Shown here: one piece after another, positions 17,865-26,693 of the stretch
Layout: each line of letters opens with the position of its first letter
Position numbering within the stretch: position 1 is the stretch's first letter
Assembly: GCF_001598435.1 (NCBI RefSeq)
Contig: NZ_BCYY01000007.1
Coordinates: forward strand, 1 to 64,000
Direction of reading: 5' to 3'
Origin: Sphingomonas pituitosa NBRC 102491
GTDB lineage: Bacteria > Pseudomonadota > Alphaproteobacteria > Sphingomonadales > Sphingomonadaceae
DNA: 64,000 bases
Notes under the pieces: model-generated
What the model was told of the DNA's origin: nothing
The model's database searches: none
Seen by the model: only the letters and a program-made list of their open reading frames with translations
Made by a program: the position numbers and the translations under genes

Positions 17865-19089
17865 ACACCCCCACCAAATTGTTGAGGTTGATGATCGGCA
17901 GCAGGATCGCCAGCACCATCAGCAGCACCAGCCCGCCCATCACCAGCAGCACCATCGGCTCGACCAGCGCGACCAGCGTGGCGACCAGCGCGTCCAGCTC
18001 GCGCTCCAGCTCGCCCGAGGCGCGGCCGAGTGCCGGCGCGAGCTTGCCCGAGCTTTCGCCCGAGGCGACGATGGCGACCAGCATCGACGGGAAGATCTCC
18101 GCCTCCTGCATCGCCGCGCGCAGGCTGATGCCCTCGCGGACGCGCATCGCCACGCCGAACGCCTTTTCGCGGACGAAATGGTTGGGCGTCACTGCCGCGG
18201 CGGCGTGCAGCGCCTCGACCAGCGGCACCGCGCTGCCGACCAGCGTCGCCAGGCTGCCCGCAAAGCGCGCGGCGTTCATCTGGCGGCTGAACCGGCGGAA
18301 CGGGCGGCGCTCGGCGAAGAAGCGGTGGACGCGCAGGCGGTTGGCCGGCACCCGCAGCCACCGCCCGAAGGCGACGATGCCGGCCCCGATCGCGATCAGC
18401 AGATAGAGCCCGAAATTCTGCAGGAAGGCGCTGATCGCGATCAGCGCGCGGGTGAGCAGCGGCAGGTCGGCGCCGCGCGAGACGAACACCTTCACGATGT
18501 CCGGCACGACATAGACCATCAGCAGCACCATCATGCCGAACGACACGCACGCCAGCAGCGCGGGGTAGAGCAGCGCCAGTTGCAGCTTCTGGCCGTTCGC
18601 CTGACGGTTCTCGACGAATTCGGCGAGGTGGTTGAGCACATCGGTCAGCCGCCCCGAGGCCTCGCCCGCCGCGACCGAGGCGCGGTAGAATTCGGGGAAC
18701 GCCTTGGGATGCTGCGCCAGCGCCGCGGCGAAGCTGCGCCCGTCGAGGATCGCACCGCGCACGTCGAGCAGCAGCGAACGCACCGCCGGCTGTTCGGATT
18801 GGGTGGCGACGAGGCGCAGCGCCTCCTCGATCGCGATGTCCGAACCGACCAGCGTCGAGATCTGCCGCGTGACGGTGGCGAGCGCGCGGGCACTCACCCC
18901 GCTTCGGCCGAAGCGCGGCAGCGTTATCGATCCGATCGAACGGCCCCGCTCGGCAGCGGGTTCGACCGAGAGCGGCAGCAGCGCCTGTTCGCGCAGCAGC
19001 GCACGGGCCGCCGCCGGGCTGGAAGCCTCGATCACGCCCTTCCTGGCAGCGCCGTTGCGGTCCGCTGCGCGATAGGCGAAGGCGGGCAT
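17863..19089 (-). CDS. gspF: Type II secretion inner-membrane platform protein GspF
   Basis: GspF is the polytopic core of the T2SS assembly platform and contacts the GspE ATPase. The 408-residue protein has two repeated T2SSF cytoplasmic domains. The first contains RQISTLVGSDIAIEEAL and GEASGRLTDVLNHLAEF; the second contains SLATLVGSAVPLVEAL and GESSGKLAPALGR. Three membrane segments are visible near 170-190, 215-240 and 375-400. The ATG at 19089 is chosen because GGGGAGGA lies just upstream; a longer frame from 19161 would read through the upstream palindrome. It is separated from gspE by a large palindromic element. Confidence 0.94.
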   Translation of the reverse strand: MPAFAYRAADRNGAARKGVIEASSPAAARALLREQALLPLSVEPAAERGRSIGSITLPRFGRSGVSARALATVTRQISTLVGSDIAIEEALRLVATQSEQPAVRSLLLDVRGAILDGRSFAAALAQHPKAFPEFYRASVAAGEASGRLTDVLNHLAEFVENRQANGQKLQLALLYPALLACVSFGMMVLLMVYVVPDIVKVFVSRGADLPLLTRALIAISAFLQNFGLYLLIAIGAGIVAFGRWLRVPANRLRVHRFFAERRPFRRFSRQMNAARFAGSLATLVGSAVPLVEALHAAAAVTPNHFVREKAFGVAMRVREGISLRAAMQEAEIFPSMLVAIVASGESSGKLAPALGRASGELERELDALVATLVALVEPMVLLVMGGLVLLMVLAILLPIINLNNLVGV

Positions 19090-19098
19090 CTCTAAAAT

Positions 19099-19254
19099 CC
19101 TCCCCGGCACGGGGAGGGGGACCATTCGCGCCAGCGAATGGTGGAGGGGCCGCCGCGGCACGCGGCGGGATCAGGCGCGGAAGACGAGCCCCGCGCCTGA
19201 CGGCGCGGCCCCTCCACCATGCTGCGCATGGTCCCCCTCCCCGTTCCGGGGAGG
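19099..19254. repeat. Large compound palindrome (REP-like element) between gspE and gspF
   Basis: The two ends are an imperfect inverted repeat of about 50 bases (19099-19152 and 19207-19254). Each arm itself contains a hairpin, CCTCCCCG...CGGGGAGG, and a second one of the form ACCAT(T/G)CGC...GCG(A/C)ATGGT. A GC hairpin (CCGCCGCGGCACGCGGCGG) sits beside the left arm. This nested layout is typical of alphaproteobacterial extragenic palindromes. It may end or attenuate the gspE message, or protect its 3' end. Confidence 0.85.
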
Positions 19255-19267
19255 ATCTTGGGCCCGT

Positions 19268-20734
19268 TCACGCCTCTTCCCTCACGACCCGGGCGACTTC
19301 CTCGACCGTGGTCACGCCGGCCTGGAGCTTCGCCACGCCGTCGTCGAGCAGGCCCGGATTGTCGCGGCGCGCGTAACGCTCGATCTCCGCCTCGCTCGCG
19401 CCGTCATGGATCATCTTCTGGAAGGCGTCGTCGATCGCGACGACTTCGTACAGTCCGGCCCGGCCGCGATAGCCCTCGTCATGGCACTGGTCGCAGCCGA
19501 CCGCGCGCCACACCGGCGCCCCCACCGGCAGCGCGCCGCCGAGCAGCAGCGAATCCGCCTCGCTCGCCACGTCCTCGCGCCGGCAATGCGGGCACAGCCG
19601 CCGCACCAGCCGCTGCGCGCACAGCCCGACCACCATCGGCGCGAGCAGATAGCGCTCCACCCCCATGTCGATCAGCCGCGTCACCGAACCGACGGCGGTG
19701 TTGGTGTGCAGCGTCGAGAGCACGAAATGCCCGGTCATCGCCGATCGCACCGCCACCTGGGCGGTTTCCTGGTCGCGAATCTCGCCGACCATGATCACGT
19801 CCGGGTCCTGGCGCAGGATCGCGCGCAGGCCGCGGGCGAAGGTCATGTCGGTGCGCGGGTTGACCTGGGTCTGCGCCACGCCCGGCAGCTCATATTCGAT
19901 CGGGTCCTCGACCGTCATCACGTTGCGCTTGCGGTCGTTGAGCCGGGTCAGCGCGGTGTAGAGCGTGGTCGTCTTGCCCGAACCGGTCGGCCCGGTGACG
20001 AGCAGGATGCCGTGCGGCCGCTCGAGCAGCCGGCCGAACACCGCCTGGTCGCGTTCGCTCATGCCCAGGCCGGAAAGATCGAGCTTCAGCGAGCCCTTTT
20101 CGAGCAGGCGCAGCACCACCCGCTCGCCATGCTGGGTCGGGATGGTCGAGACGCGCGCGTCGACATCGTGCCCGCCGATGCGCAGCGTCACGCGGCCGTC
20201 CTGCGGCACGCGCCGCTCGGCGATGTCGAGCTTGGCCATCACCTTGATGCGGCTGACCAGCAGCGGCGCCAGCGCGCGCGGCGGCTCGATCATGTCGCGC
20301 AGCACGCCGTCGACGCGGAAGCGGACGACGAGGCGCTTCTCCTGCGTCTCGACATGCACGTCCGACGCGCCTTCCTTCACCGCCTCCATCAGCAGCGCGT
20401 TGATCAGGCGGATAACGGGTGCGTCGTCGCGGGTGTCGAGCAGGTCGTCGATGCTCGCCGCGCTGTCGGCCAGCGCCGCCAGGTCCATGTCGCCCAGGTC
20501 GATATCGGCAGCGGCGCCCCCCGCGCCGCCATAGGCCTCGCCCAGCGCGGTATCGAAGGCGGCGCCTTCCAGCCGCACGAAGCGCGCGCCGGGGGCGAGC
20601 CGCTGCACTTCGAGCAACCCCTCCAGCGGTGCATCGGCGCGGTGGACGCACTCGATCCCCTCCGGCGTTTCGCGCAGCAGCACCCCGTGGCGCCGCGCGA
20701 AACTGTAGGGCAAGGTCGGCGCATCGAGGATCAT
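19268..20734 (-). CDS. gspE: Type II secretion ATPase GspE
   Basis: GspE is the cytoplasmic motor ATPase of the T2SS. The 488-residue protein has an N-terminal domain that binds GspL, then the conserved GASDVHVETQEKRLVVRFR region. Walker A is GPTGSGKTT at 248-256, the Asp box TVEDPIEY is near 274-281, Walker B is IMVGEIRD at 314-321, and the His box is STLHTN. A zinc finger is formed by CPHC (381, 384) and CDQC (414, 417). The ATG overlaps gspM by four bases. All nucleotide-binding motifs are intact. Confidence 0.96.
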   Translation of the reverse strand: MILDAPTLPYSFARRHGVLLRETPEGIECVHRADAPLEGLLEVQRLAPGARFVRLEGAAFDTALGEAYGGAGGAAADIDLGDMDLAALADSAASIDDLLDTRDDAPVIRLINALLMEAVKEGASDVHVETQEKRLVVRFRVDGVLRDMIEPPRALAPLLVSRIKVMAKLDIAERRVPQDGRVTLRIGGHDVDARVSTIPTQHGERVVLRLLEKGSLKLDLSGLGMSERDQAVFGRLLERPHGILLVTGPTGSGKTTTLYTALTRLNDRKRNVMTVEDPIEYELPGVAQTQVNPRTDMTFARGLRAILRQDPDVIMVGEIRDQETAQVAVRSAMTGHFVLSTLHTNTAVGSVTRLIDMGVERYLLAPMVVGLCAQRLVRRLCPHCRREDVASEADSLLLGGALPVGAPVWRAVGCDQCHDEGYRGRAGLYEVVAIDDAFQKMIHDGASEAEIERYARRDNPGLLDDGVAKLQAGVTTVEEVARVVREEA

Positions 20735-21231
20735 TGGCCGAGCTCCACCATAGCCGATACATGCCCGGGCGCAGCAAGTCGCTGCAGGGTGACGCGCTGG
20801 ATCCGCAAGTCACTGGTCGTTGTCACGTCCGCCAGCCAGTGCACCAGCGAGTCGTAGCTCGCGTCCGCCACGCTGGCGCGCACGCCGCCGGGAATAGGCG
20901 CCGTGGTCAGGGCAACGCCGAAGGCACCCGCGGACTGGGTCGCGATCGTCTCCGGGGCACCGGTGCGCCGCTGGGGCTTCACCGCGCTGAGCGATCCCGC
21001 CGCGCGGATGCGGGCGTTGAGCGTCTCATAGGTACGGATATCCGCCAGCGCGGCCGCGCGCGCGCCCTGGATCGGCTTCACCACGCCGTAGACCAGGACC
21101 ACCACCGCGATCAGCGCGCCGAGCACTGCCAGCATCGTCCGCTCGCGCGGGCTGCGCGCCTGCCACCAGTTGCCGGTGCGCGAGAGGCCGGCGTCGAGCG
21201 TCGGCAGCTGGGTGCGGAGGAAATCACTCAT
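20731..21231 (-). CDS. gspM: Type II secretion inner-membrane protein GspM
   Basis: GspM is a single-pass protein that pairs with GspL. The 166-residue protein has a cytoplasmic WWQARSPRERTML region, a membrane segment at about 34-51 (VLGALIAVVVLVYGVV), and a periplasmic ferredoxin-like domain. The domain includes SVADASYDSLVHWLADV and IQRVTLQRL, both GspM signatures. It overlaps gspL and gspE by four bases each, giving a gspL-M-E coupled unit. Confidence 0.92.
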   Translation of the reverse strand: MSDFLRTQLPTLDAGLSRTGNWWQARSPRERTMLAVLGALIAVVVLVYGVVKPIQGARAAALADIRTYETLNARIRAAGSLSAVKPQRRTGAPETIATQSAGAFGVALTTAPIPGGVRASVADASYDSLVHWLADVTTTSDLRIQRVTLQRLAAPGHVSAMVELGQ

Positions 21232-22367
21232 GCCGCACGTGCCGTAATGCGAACGGAGCCGTCTGGCGAGGCCGTCGCCTGCCCCTGAATGCGGCCAGCC
21301 TTGAGCGCTTCGGCGATCCGCGCGGCAAGATCGGGGGCGCCAGGCTCGCAGTCGAGCGTCAGCACGCTGCCGTCATAGCGCACCGCGCGCACCGCGATGC
21401 TGCCGGCGAGCGGGTTGAGCGCAGCCGATACCCGCGCCAGCAGCGGCACGAAGCGGTCGGGCGCCTGCGTCGCGCCGGTCGGCAGCAGATCCGTGACGAT
21501 GCCCTTCAGATCGCCGGTGAGATCCGTGCCCGGTGCCGAGACCGCGACCAACGCGCGCGTCTCCGCCGCGCGCCGATCAGCGATACTGCGTAGCATTAGT
21601 GCATCGCCGCCGGCGATCAGCACATGCGCCGCCCCGCCGATGGCGAGGATCCAGCCGAGCCGCCGCCAGCCGTTCGAAAGGCGCTCCCGACGCGCGGCGA
21701 ACGCGCCCTGGCGTAGATCGAGTTCCGCCGTCGCGATGTCGATCTTGGCATTGATGTCGCGAAGATCGGGCGTCGAAATGCCGACCGGCAGCGTGCTGTC
21801 GAGCGGCTCGCCAAGCGCATGGATGCGCGGCCGGCCGGCGGCTTCCCACGTCGAACCGAGCAGTGCGGCCGGCACGGCAAAGCCGGTTCCGTCCGCGGCG
21901 AGCACCAGCGCGCGGCCGTCGCGGAGCTCGACGGCCCATCCCTCTGCGGGGCGCGGCAACAGCAGCACGTCCGGCACCATCGAGGCGCCGGCCAGCCCCT
22001 GCGCTTCGGCCAGCGCGGCCCATTGCGCCATGATCTCGGCGCGAACCACGCCCACCAGATAGCGATTCGGCGATGCGGCCGGATCGACACGCGCCCCCAG
22101 GGCGAGGTGGAGCGACTCGACCGGCTCCGCCACCTGGTCCTCGATGGCGAAGGGCAGCGCCGCCAGCCGCCGGGCGCGATTCGGCAACGGCAGGTCGACG
22201 GCGAGCAGCCGCACCCGCTCGGTCGGCACGAGGACGGTTGCGGGCCCCTCTGCGGAGACTATGATCAGGCGGTCGCCCGCCAGCGTCCACACCCCCCCGG
22301 CGTGCGGCGGCGGCAGATCCGGCGTTCGGGCGCCGCGTGTCACAGAAGCTTCATGGGTGGGACGCAT
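21228..22367 (-). CDS. gspL: Type II secretion inner-membrane protein GspL
   Basis: GspL links the ATPase GspE to GspM. The 379-residue protein (from the ATG at 22367) has an actin-like cytoplasmic domain with AVDLPLPNRARRLAALPFAI and VAEPVESLHLALG. A membrane segment lies at about 235-255 (LGWILAIGGAAHVLIAGG), and a periplasmic ferredoxin-like end follows. The true start is uncertain: the first 25 residues are Pro-rich and the ATG lacks a good ribosome-binding site, so GTG codons at 22343 or 22292 are possible. Its head lies nine bases from the divergent gspG start. Confidence 0.9.
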   Translation of the reverse strand: MRPTHEASVTRGARTPDLPPPHAGGVWTLAGDRLIIVSAEGPATVLVPTERVRLLAVDLPLPNRARRLAALPFAIEDQVAEPVESLHLALGARVDPAASPNRYLVGVVRAEIMAQWAALAEAQGLAGASMVPDVLLLPRPAEGWAVELRDGRALVLAADGTGFAVPAALLGSTWEAAGRPRIHALGEPLDSTLPVGISTPDLRDINAKIDIATAELDLRQGAFAARRERLSNGWRRLGWILAIGGAAHVLIAGGDALMLRSIADRRAAETRALVAVSAPGTDLTGDLKGIVTDLLPTGATQAPDRFVPLLARVSAALNPLAGSIAVRAVRYDGSVLTLDCEPGAPDLAARIAEALKAGRIQGQATASPDGSVRITARAA

Positions 22368-22376
22368 GAGGCAGGG

Positions 22377-22859
22377 ATGCGCATAAGTTTGAAACCATTT
22401 TGTGACATCGCATCGCAGCGCGCCCCGCGCAAGCTCCGCCGGATCGGCGAGCATGAAGCCGGGCTGACGCTGATCGAGATGCTCATCGTCCTCGTGATCA
22501 TCGCCGTGGTCGCGGGCCTCATCACCGCCAATGTGATCAACCGCCCCGACGAGGCGCGGGCAACGCGGGCGAAGGGTGACATCACCAACATCGAGAGCGC
22601 GCTGAAGATGTACCGCCTCGACAATGGCGACTATCCCACCACCGATCAGGGCCTGAAGGCGCTGGTGGAGAAGCCCACCATCCCGCCGGTGCCGGCGAAC
22701 TGGGCGCAGGGCGGCTATCTCTCCGCAGCCCCGCTCGACGCATGGGGCAAGCCGTACGAATACAAGTCCGAAGGCGGCGGCTTCACGATCCGCTCGTTCG
22801 GCAAGGACGGCAAGCCCGGCGGCGAAGGCGTCGACGCCGACATCGAAGGCAAGGGCTGA
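22377..22859 (+). CDS. gspG: Type II secretion major pseudopilin GspG
   Basis: GspG builds the pseudopilus shaft. The 160-residue protein has a 29-residue basic leader. Cleavage is predicted after Gly29, before LTLIEMLIVLVIIAVVAG, with Glu at mature +5. The body carries the major-pseudopilin signature MYRLDNGDYPTTDQGLKALV, and DAWGKPYEYKSEGGGFTIRS near the C terminus includes the calcium-binding loop region. Leu rather than Phe occupies +1. The ATG is preceded by GAGGCAGGG. It starts the plus-strand gspG-H-I-C-D run and overlaps gspH by one base. Confidence 0.96.
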   Translation: MRISLKPFCDIASQRAPRKLRRIGEHEAGLTLIEMLIVLVIIAVVAGLITANVINRPDEARATRAKGDITNIESALKMYRLDNGDYPTTDQGLKALVEKPTIPPVPANWAQGGYLSAAPLDAWGKPYEYKSEGGGFTIRSFGKDGKPGGEGVDADIEGKG

Positions 22860-23452
22860 TGTCCGGAAGGGGGGGAAGCATCGACCTCTCCTATACTTCG
22901 TCATCCCGGCGAAAGCCGGGATCCATTGGCCTGACCGTCGTCGCGCCTGCCCCGGCGGAGGGGCGAATGGATCCCGGCTTTCGCCGGGATGACGGGCCTG
23001 GCAGCCAGGCGGGCATGACGCTGATCGAGATGCTGATCGTGCTGGTCATCATCGGCATCGCCGCGAGCGCGGTGACGCTGGGGATCGGCGCCGCCACCCG
23101 CAAGCCGAGCGTCGAAAGCGAGGCGCGCCGCCTCGCCTCGCGGCTGCAGGCGGCGGCCGATGACGCCATGCTCGGCGATCGCCTGGTCGCCTTCACCGCC
23201 GAGCCCCACGGCTATGGCTTCGCGAGGATCGGCGCGAACGGCCGGATGTCGGCGCAGACGGATGGCGCGCTCGCCCCGCACACGCTCCCCGGTGGAATCA
23301 CCCTGACGCTCGACGTGCGCCCGCCCGTGGTGCTGGGCGTGGACGGATCGGGCAAGCCGATCGCGGCGACCGTGGACAATGGCAGCCAGCGCTGGGTCGT
23401 GCGGTACGACGGCATGACCGCCAGCGCGGCGCCCGCCCCGACGCAGCAATGA
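22859..23452 (+). CDS. gspH: Type II secretion minor pseudopilin GspH with a REP-derived leader
   Basis: The 197-residue frame contains a pilin-type segment, predicted to be cleaved after Gly52 before MTLIEMLIVLVIIGIAAS, with Glu at mature +5. A GspH-like beta domain follows. The leader is unusually long because a palindromic REP-type element (22899-22994) is translated in frame as RRKPGSI...MDPGFRRDDG. The ATG at 22859 overlaps the gspG stop. An ATG inside the element (22967) would give a more normal 16-residue leader. It overlaps gspI by four bases. Confidence 0.9.
   Translation: MSGRGGSIDLSYTSSSRRKPGSIGLTVVAPAPAEGRMDPGFRRDDGPGSQAGMTLIEMLIVLVIIGIAASAVTLGIGAATRKPSVESEARRLASRLQAAADDAMLGDRLVAFTAEPHGYGFARIGANGRMSAQTDGALAPHTLPGGITLTLDVRPPVVLGVDGSGKPIAATVDNGSQRWVVRYDGMTASAAPAPTQQ
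22899..22994. repeat. REP-type palindromic element inside the gspH leader
   Basis: Two exact 29-base arms (22899-22927 and 22966-22994) begin CGTCATCCCGGCGAAAGC and close with the complement, separated by 38 bases. Each arm also contains a small hairpin, CCCGGCGAAAGCCGGG. The pattern with ATCCCGGC...GCCGGGAT is a widespread bacterial extragenic repeat. Here it lies within coding sequence and keeps the frame open. Confidence 0.92.
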
Positions 23453-23799
23453 GCGACGAGGACGGTTTCTCGCTGATCGAGGCGCTGGTGGCGCTGGCGG
23501 TGCTGGCCATCGCCACGGTCGGGCTGATGCGCACCGTGCAGACGCATATCGATTCCACCCGCGGCGTGGAGCGCCGCGCCGCGGCGATGTGGGTCGCGGA
23601 GAACCGGCTCGCCGAAATGGAAGCCGGCATTCCCGGCGAGGCGCAGGTGGAGATGCTCGGCGAACGCTGGCGCATCGCGATCGACCGGCGCAGCACCGAT
23701 GACCCGGAAATCAACCGCATCCGCATCAACGTGTATCCGGCCGCCGAGAAGACGCCGCTTGCATCGCTCGACGGCTTCGTGGACGGACGGAAGGGATGA
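23449..23799 (+). CDS. gspI: Type II secretion minor pseudopilin GspI
   Basis: The 116-residue protein has a six-residue leader (MSDEDG) cleaved before FSLIEALVALAVLAIATVG, with Glu at mature +5. The short globular domain includes AAAMWVAENRLAEME, the GspI signature. It is the hub of the pseudopilus tip with GspJ and GspK, which are encoded on the other strand about 6 kb away. It overlaps gspH and gspC by four bases each. Confidence 0.94.
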   Translation: MSDEDGFSLIEALVALAVLAIATVGLMRTVQTHIDSTRGVERRAAAMWVAENRLAEMEAGIPGEAQVEMLGERWRIAIDRRSTDDPEINRIRINVYPAAEKTPLASLDGFVDGRKG

Positions 23800-24590
23800 C
23801 CCGCCTCGCCCTCACCCCGCGCCAGACCCGCACCGCGCTTGACCTGCTGACCGGCGCGATGGTCGTGTCGGTCGCCGTCGCCTTGGCCGGACTCACCTGG
23901 CGGATCGCGGGCCATGCCGGCACCGGGGCGATCACCGTGCCCTCCGGCCGTTCGGGCCCTGCCGTCGCACCCGACATGGCCCCGGCCATCGCGCTGGCGC
24001 CGTTCGGCACTTCGATGGTCGCCGACGCCCCGCAACCGAGCACACTGCCCCTGGAGCTGAAGGGCATCGTCGCTGCGGTCCCCGCCGAGCTCTCCACCGC
24101 CTTCATTGCGGTCAGCGGTGCGCCCCCCACCGCCTTCCGTGTCGGCCAGGCCGTAAACGGTGCCACCATCGCTGCCATCCAGCGCGACCGCGTGCTGTTC
24201 GACAATGGCGGTCGCCGTGAGTTCCTCGCCTTCCCCGACCCCAGCCTTTCGCCCGAGCAGCGCCAGGCCGCCGCGGCCGCCCCACCCCCGGGCCAGCCCC
24301 CCGCTGCCGGCGCGCCTTCCGCGCCCCCGGCGCTCGCAGCAGTCCCCGGCAACAGCGCCGCCGTGCTGCAGAAGCTGGGCGCGACGCAGACGGCGGAGGG
24401 CTTCCGGATCGGCAGCAACGGTCCGCCGGGCATGCAGGCGGGCGACGTCGTCACCTCGGTCAACGGCACCTCGCTTACCGATACCCAGGCGGCCAATGCC
24501 GCTTTCGCCGCCGCACAGGCCAGCGGCTCGGCCCAGGTCCAGATATTGCGCGACGGGCGGCGGATCACGCTGACCGTCCCGCTGCGCTAG
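23796..24590 (+). CDS. gspC: Type II secretion protein GspC
   Basis: GspC connects the inner-membrane platform with the secretin and helps select substrates. The 264-residue protein has a membrane segment at about 18-37 and an HR domain at about 85-150 (LELKGIVAAVP, AFRVGQAVNGATIAAIQRDR). A Pro/Ala linker follows, then a C-terminal PDZ domain at about 190-264 (GFRIGSNGPPGMQAGDVV, SVNGTSLTD). Length is typical. It overlaps gspI by four bases and precedes gspD by 15. Confidence 0.93.
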   Translation: MTRLALTPRQTRTALDLLTGAMVVSVAVALAGLTWRIAGHAGTGAITVPSGRSGPAVAPDMAPAIALAPFGTSMVADAPQPSTLPLELKGIVAAVPAELSTAFIAVSGAPPTAFRVGQAVNGATIAAIQRDRVLFDNGGRREFLAFPDPSLSPEQRQAAAAAPPPGQPPAAGAPSAPPALAAVPGNSAAVLQKLGATQTAEGFRIGSNGPPGMQAGDVVTSVNGTSLTDTQAANAAFAAAQASGSAQVQILRDGRRITLTVPLR

Positions 24591-24605
24591 AAGAGAGAAA
24601 ACCGC

Positions 24606-26693
24606 GTGAAGATTCGTCCCGCCCTCGCCTGCCTCGCGCTAGCGCCGATGCTCCTGGATCCGGTGCTGGTCGCCGCGCAGACCGCCGCCGCGCCGCAGGA
24701 CGCCGCCGATGTGGTGATCAACATGCGCGGGGTGGAGATCGCCGACGTCGCCGACCAGATCTCGCGGATCACCGGCCGCACGCTGATCCTCGATCCCGCG
24801 GTAAAGGGCGTGGTGACCGTCACCTCCTCCAGCCCGCTGACGCCGAACGGCGTGTGGGACCTGTTCCAGTCGGTGCTGCGCGCCAATGGCTATGCGGCGG
24901 TCCGCTCGGGCCGGGCGTGGCGGATCGTGCCCGCGGCCAATGCGGTGCGCGACGGCGGGCTGCCGGCGCGCGGCATTGCCGGGCAGGAACTGATGACGCG
25001 GATGGTCCGCCTGTCGAACGTGCCCTCGGCCGATGCCGCCCGCATCGCCCGGCCGCTGGTGGCGAGCTTCGGCAGCGTCGAGCCGCTCACCGCACCCAAT
25101 GCCGTCGTCATCACCGACTATGCCGACAATGTCCGCCGGATCGAATCGATCATCCGCCAGCTCGACGGCGGCGGCGGCGCGACCTTCGCCGCGATCGCGC
25201 TCAAGAACGGCAGCGCGCCCGCGGTGGCGCAGGCGGTGCAGAACGTGCTCGGCGGCGACCAGGGCGCCGGCACCCGCGTCGCCGCCGACGAGCGCAGCAA
25301 CACCGTGATCCTGCGCGGCACCCCCGCGTCGGTGGCCGAGGGCCGCCGCATCGTCGCCTCGCTCGACCTGCCGGGCGGCTCGACCCCGATCACTCGCATG
25401 TTCCGGCTCAACTATGCCGATGCCGAGACGGTGACCGACGTGCTGCGCGGCGTGCTCGGGCTGGGCGACAGCACCGACAACCCCGTCGCCAACAGCCTGT
25501 CGAACAACGCCACCAACCCCTTTGCCCGGCTCGCCAGCCAGAGCGCGCTGTCGGGTGCGGCGGCCGGCATGTCCAACGGCACCCCGGGGTCATCGGCCCC
25601 CACCGGCACCGGCGTGCAGGCGGCGACCGGCACCACCACGCCGATGATGCAGTCGACCAAGCCGCAGACGCCCAAGGGCTTTGCGACCCCCGACCTGACC
25701 GTGCAGCCGGCGCCCGAGCTCAACGCCATCGTCGTGCGCGGCGCACCGAGCGCGATCGCATCGATCGAGCCCTTGGTCCGCGATCTCGACGTGCGCCGCC
25801 CGCAGGTGCTGATCGAAGCCGCGATCGCCGAGATCACCGGCGACGACGCCGAGCAGCTGGCAGTGCAGATCGGCACCAGCGGCGCGGTGCTCGACCGGGT
25901 GACCGGCGCGGGCACCTCGTTCGACTCCGGCGGTGCCTCGCTCGGCGCGATCCTCACCGCCCTGGGCGTGCCCGCGGGTTCGCTGCTCGGCACCGGCGCG
26001 AGCGGCCTGACCGGCAACTTCAAGATCGGCGACAATTTCTCGGTCCTGCTCCAGGCGCTCGGCACCTCCAGCCGCGCCAACCTGTTGTCGACGCCGCAGA
26101 TCACCGTGCTCGACAATGTCGCGGGCGAGTTCATCGCCGGCCAGAACGTGCCGTTCGTCACCGGCTCGATCCTCACCAATTCGAGCTCGGCCACGCCGTA
26201 CAACACGATCGAGCGCAAGGACGTGGGCATCACCCTGCGGGTGCTGCCGCGGATCAACGCCGGCGACACGATCCGCCTGCAGGTGAATCAGGAAGCCTCG
26301 TCGATCGCCACCACCACCGTCTCGCGCGCGACCGACCTGATCACCAACAAGCGCGCGATCAACACCACGGTGCTCGCCGACAACGGCTCGACGATCGTGC
26401 TCGGCGGCCTGACCAGCGACGATTATCAGGACGTGCGCCAGCAGGTGCCGGTGCTGGGCAACATCCCGCTGATCGGGGAGCTGTTCAAGGGCCGCAAGGA
26501 GCAGCGCCAGAAGCGCACGCTGTTCATCTTCCTCAAGCCGACGATCCTGCGCGACGGCGCCGATGCCAGCGCGGCGACGAAGGATCGCTACGCCCGGCTG
26601 CGTGCCGACGAGGCGGACAACGCCAAGCGCAACAGCCTGTTGCTCGCGCCCCCGCCGGCCCGGCTGACGGTGGAGATCGACGGGATCTACTGA
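24606..26693 (+). CDS. gspD: Type II secretion secretin GspD
   Basis: GspD forms the outer-membrane secretin channel. The 695-residue protein has a signal peptide (about 1-24), an N0 domain with INMRGVEIADVADQISRIT, and N1-N3 domains with Ser/Thr/Gly-rich linkers (about 295-355). The secretin domain includes VPFVTGSI and KDVGITLRVLPRIN, and ends with VPVLGNIPLIGELFKG and TLFIFLKPTIL. The start is GTG at 24606 after AAGAGAG. No pilotin gene is adjacent. Its last seven bases overlap the convergent minus-strand gene. Confidence 0.96.
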   Translation: MKIRPALACLALAPMLLDPVLVAAQTAAAPQDAADVVINMRGVEIADVADQISRITGRTLILDPAVKGVVTVTSSSPLTPNGVWDLFQSVLRANGYAAVRSGRAWRIVPAANAVRDGGLPARGIAGQELMTRMVRLSNVPSADAARIARPLVASFGSVEPLTAPNAVVITDYADNVRRIESIIRQLDGGGGATFAAIALKNGSAPAVAQAVQNVLGGDQGAGTRVAADERSNTVILRGTPASVAEGRRIVASLDLPGGSTPITRMFRLNYADAETVTDVLRGVLGLGDSTDNPVANSLSNNATNPFARLASQSALSGAAAGMSNGTPGSSAPTGTGVQAATGTTTPMMQSTKPQTPKGFATPDLTVQPAPELNAIVVRGAPSAIASIEPLVRDLDVRRPQVLIEAAIAEITGDDAEQLAVQIGTSGAVLDRVTGAGTSFDSGGASLGAILTALGVPAGSLLGTGASGLTGNFKIGDNFSVLLQALGTSSRANLLSTPQITVLDNVAGEFIAGQNVPFVTGSILTNSSSATPYNTIERKDVGITLRVLPRINAGDTIRLQVNQEASSIATTTVSRATDLITNKRAINTTVLADNGSTIVLGGLTSDDYQDVRQQVPVLGNIPLIGELFKGRKEQRQKRTLFIFLKPTILRDGADASAATKDRYARLRADEADNAKRNSLLLAPPPARLTVEIDGIY

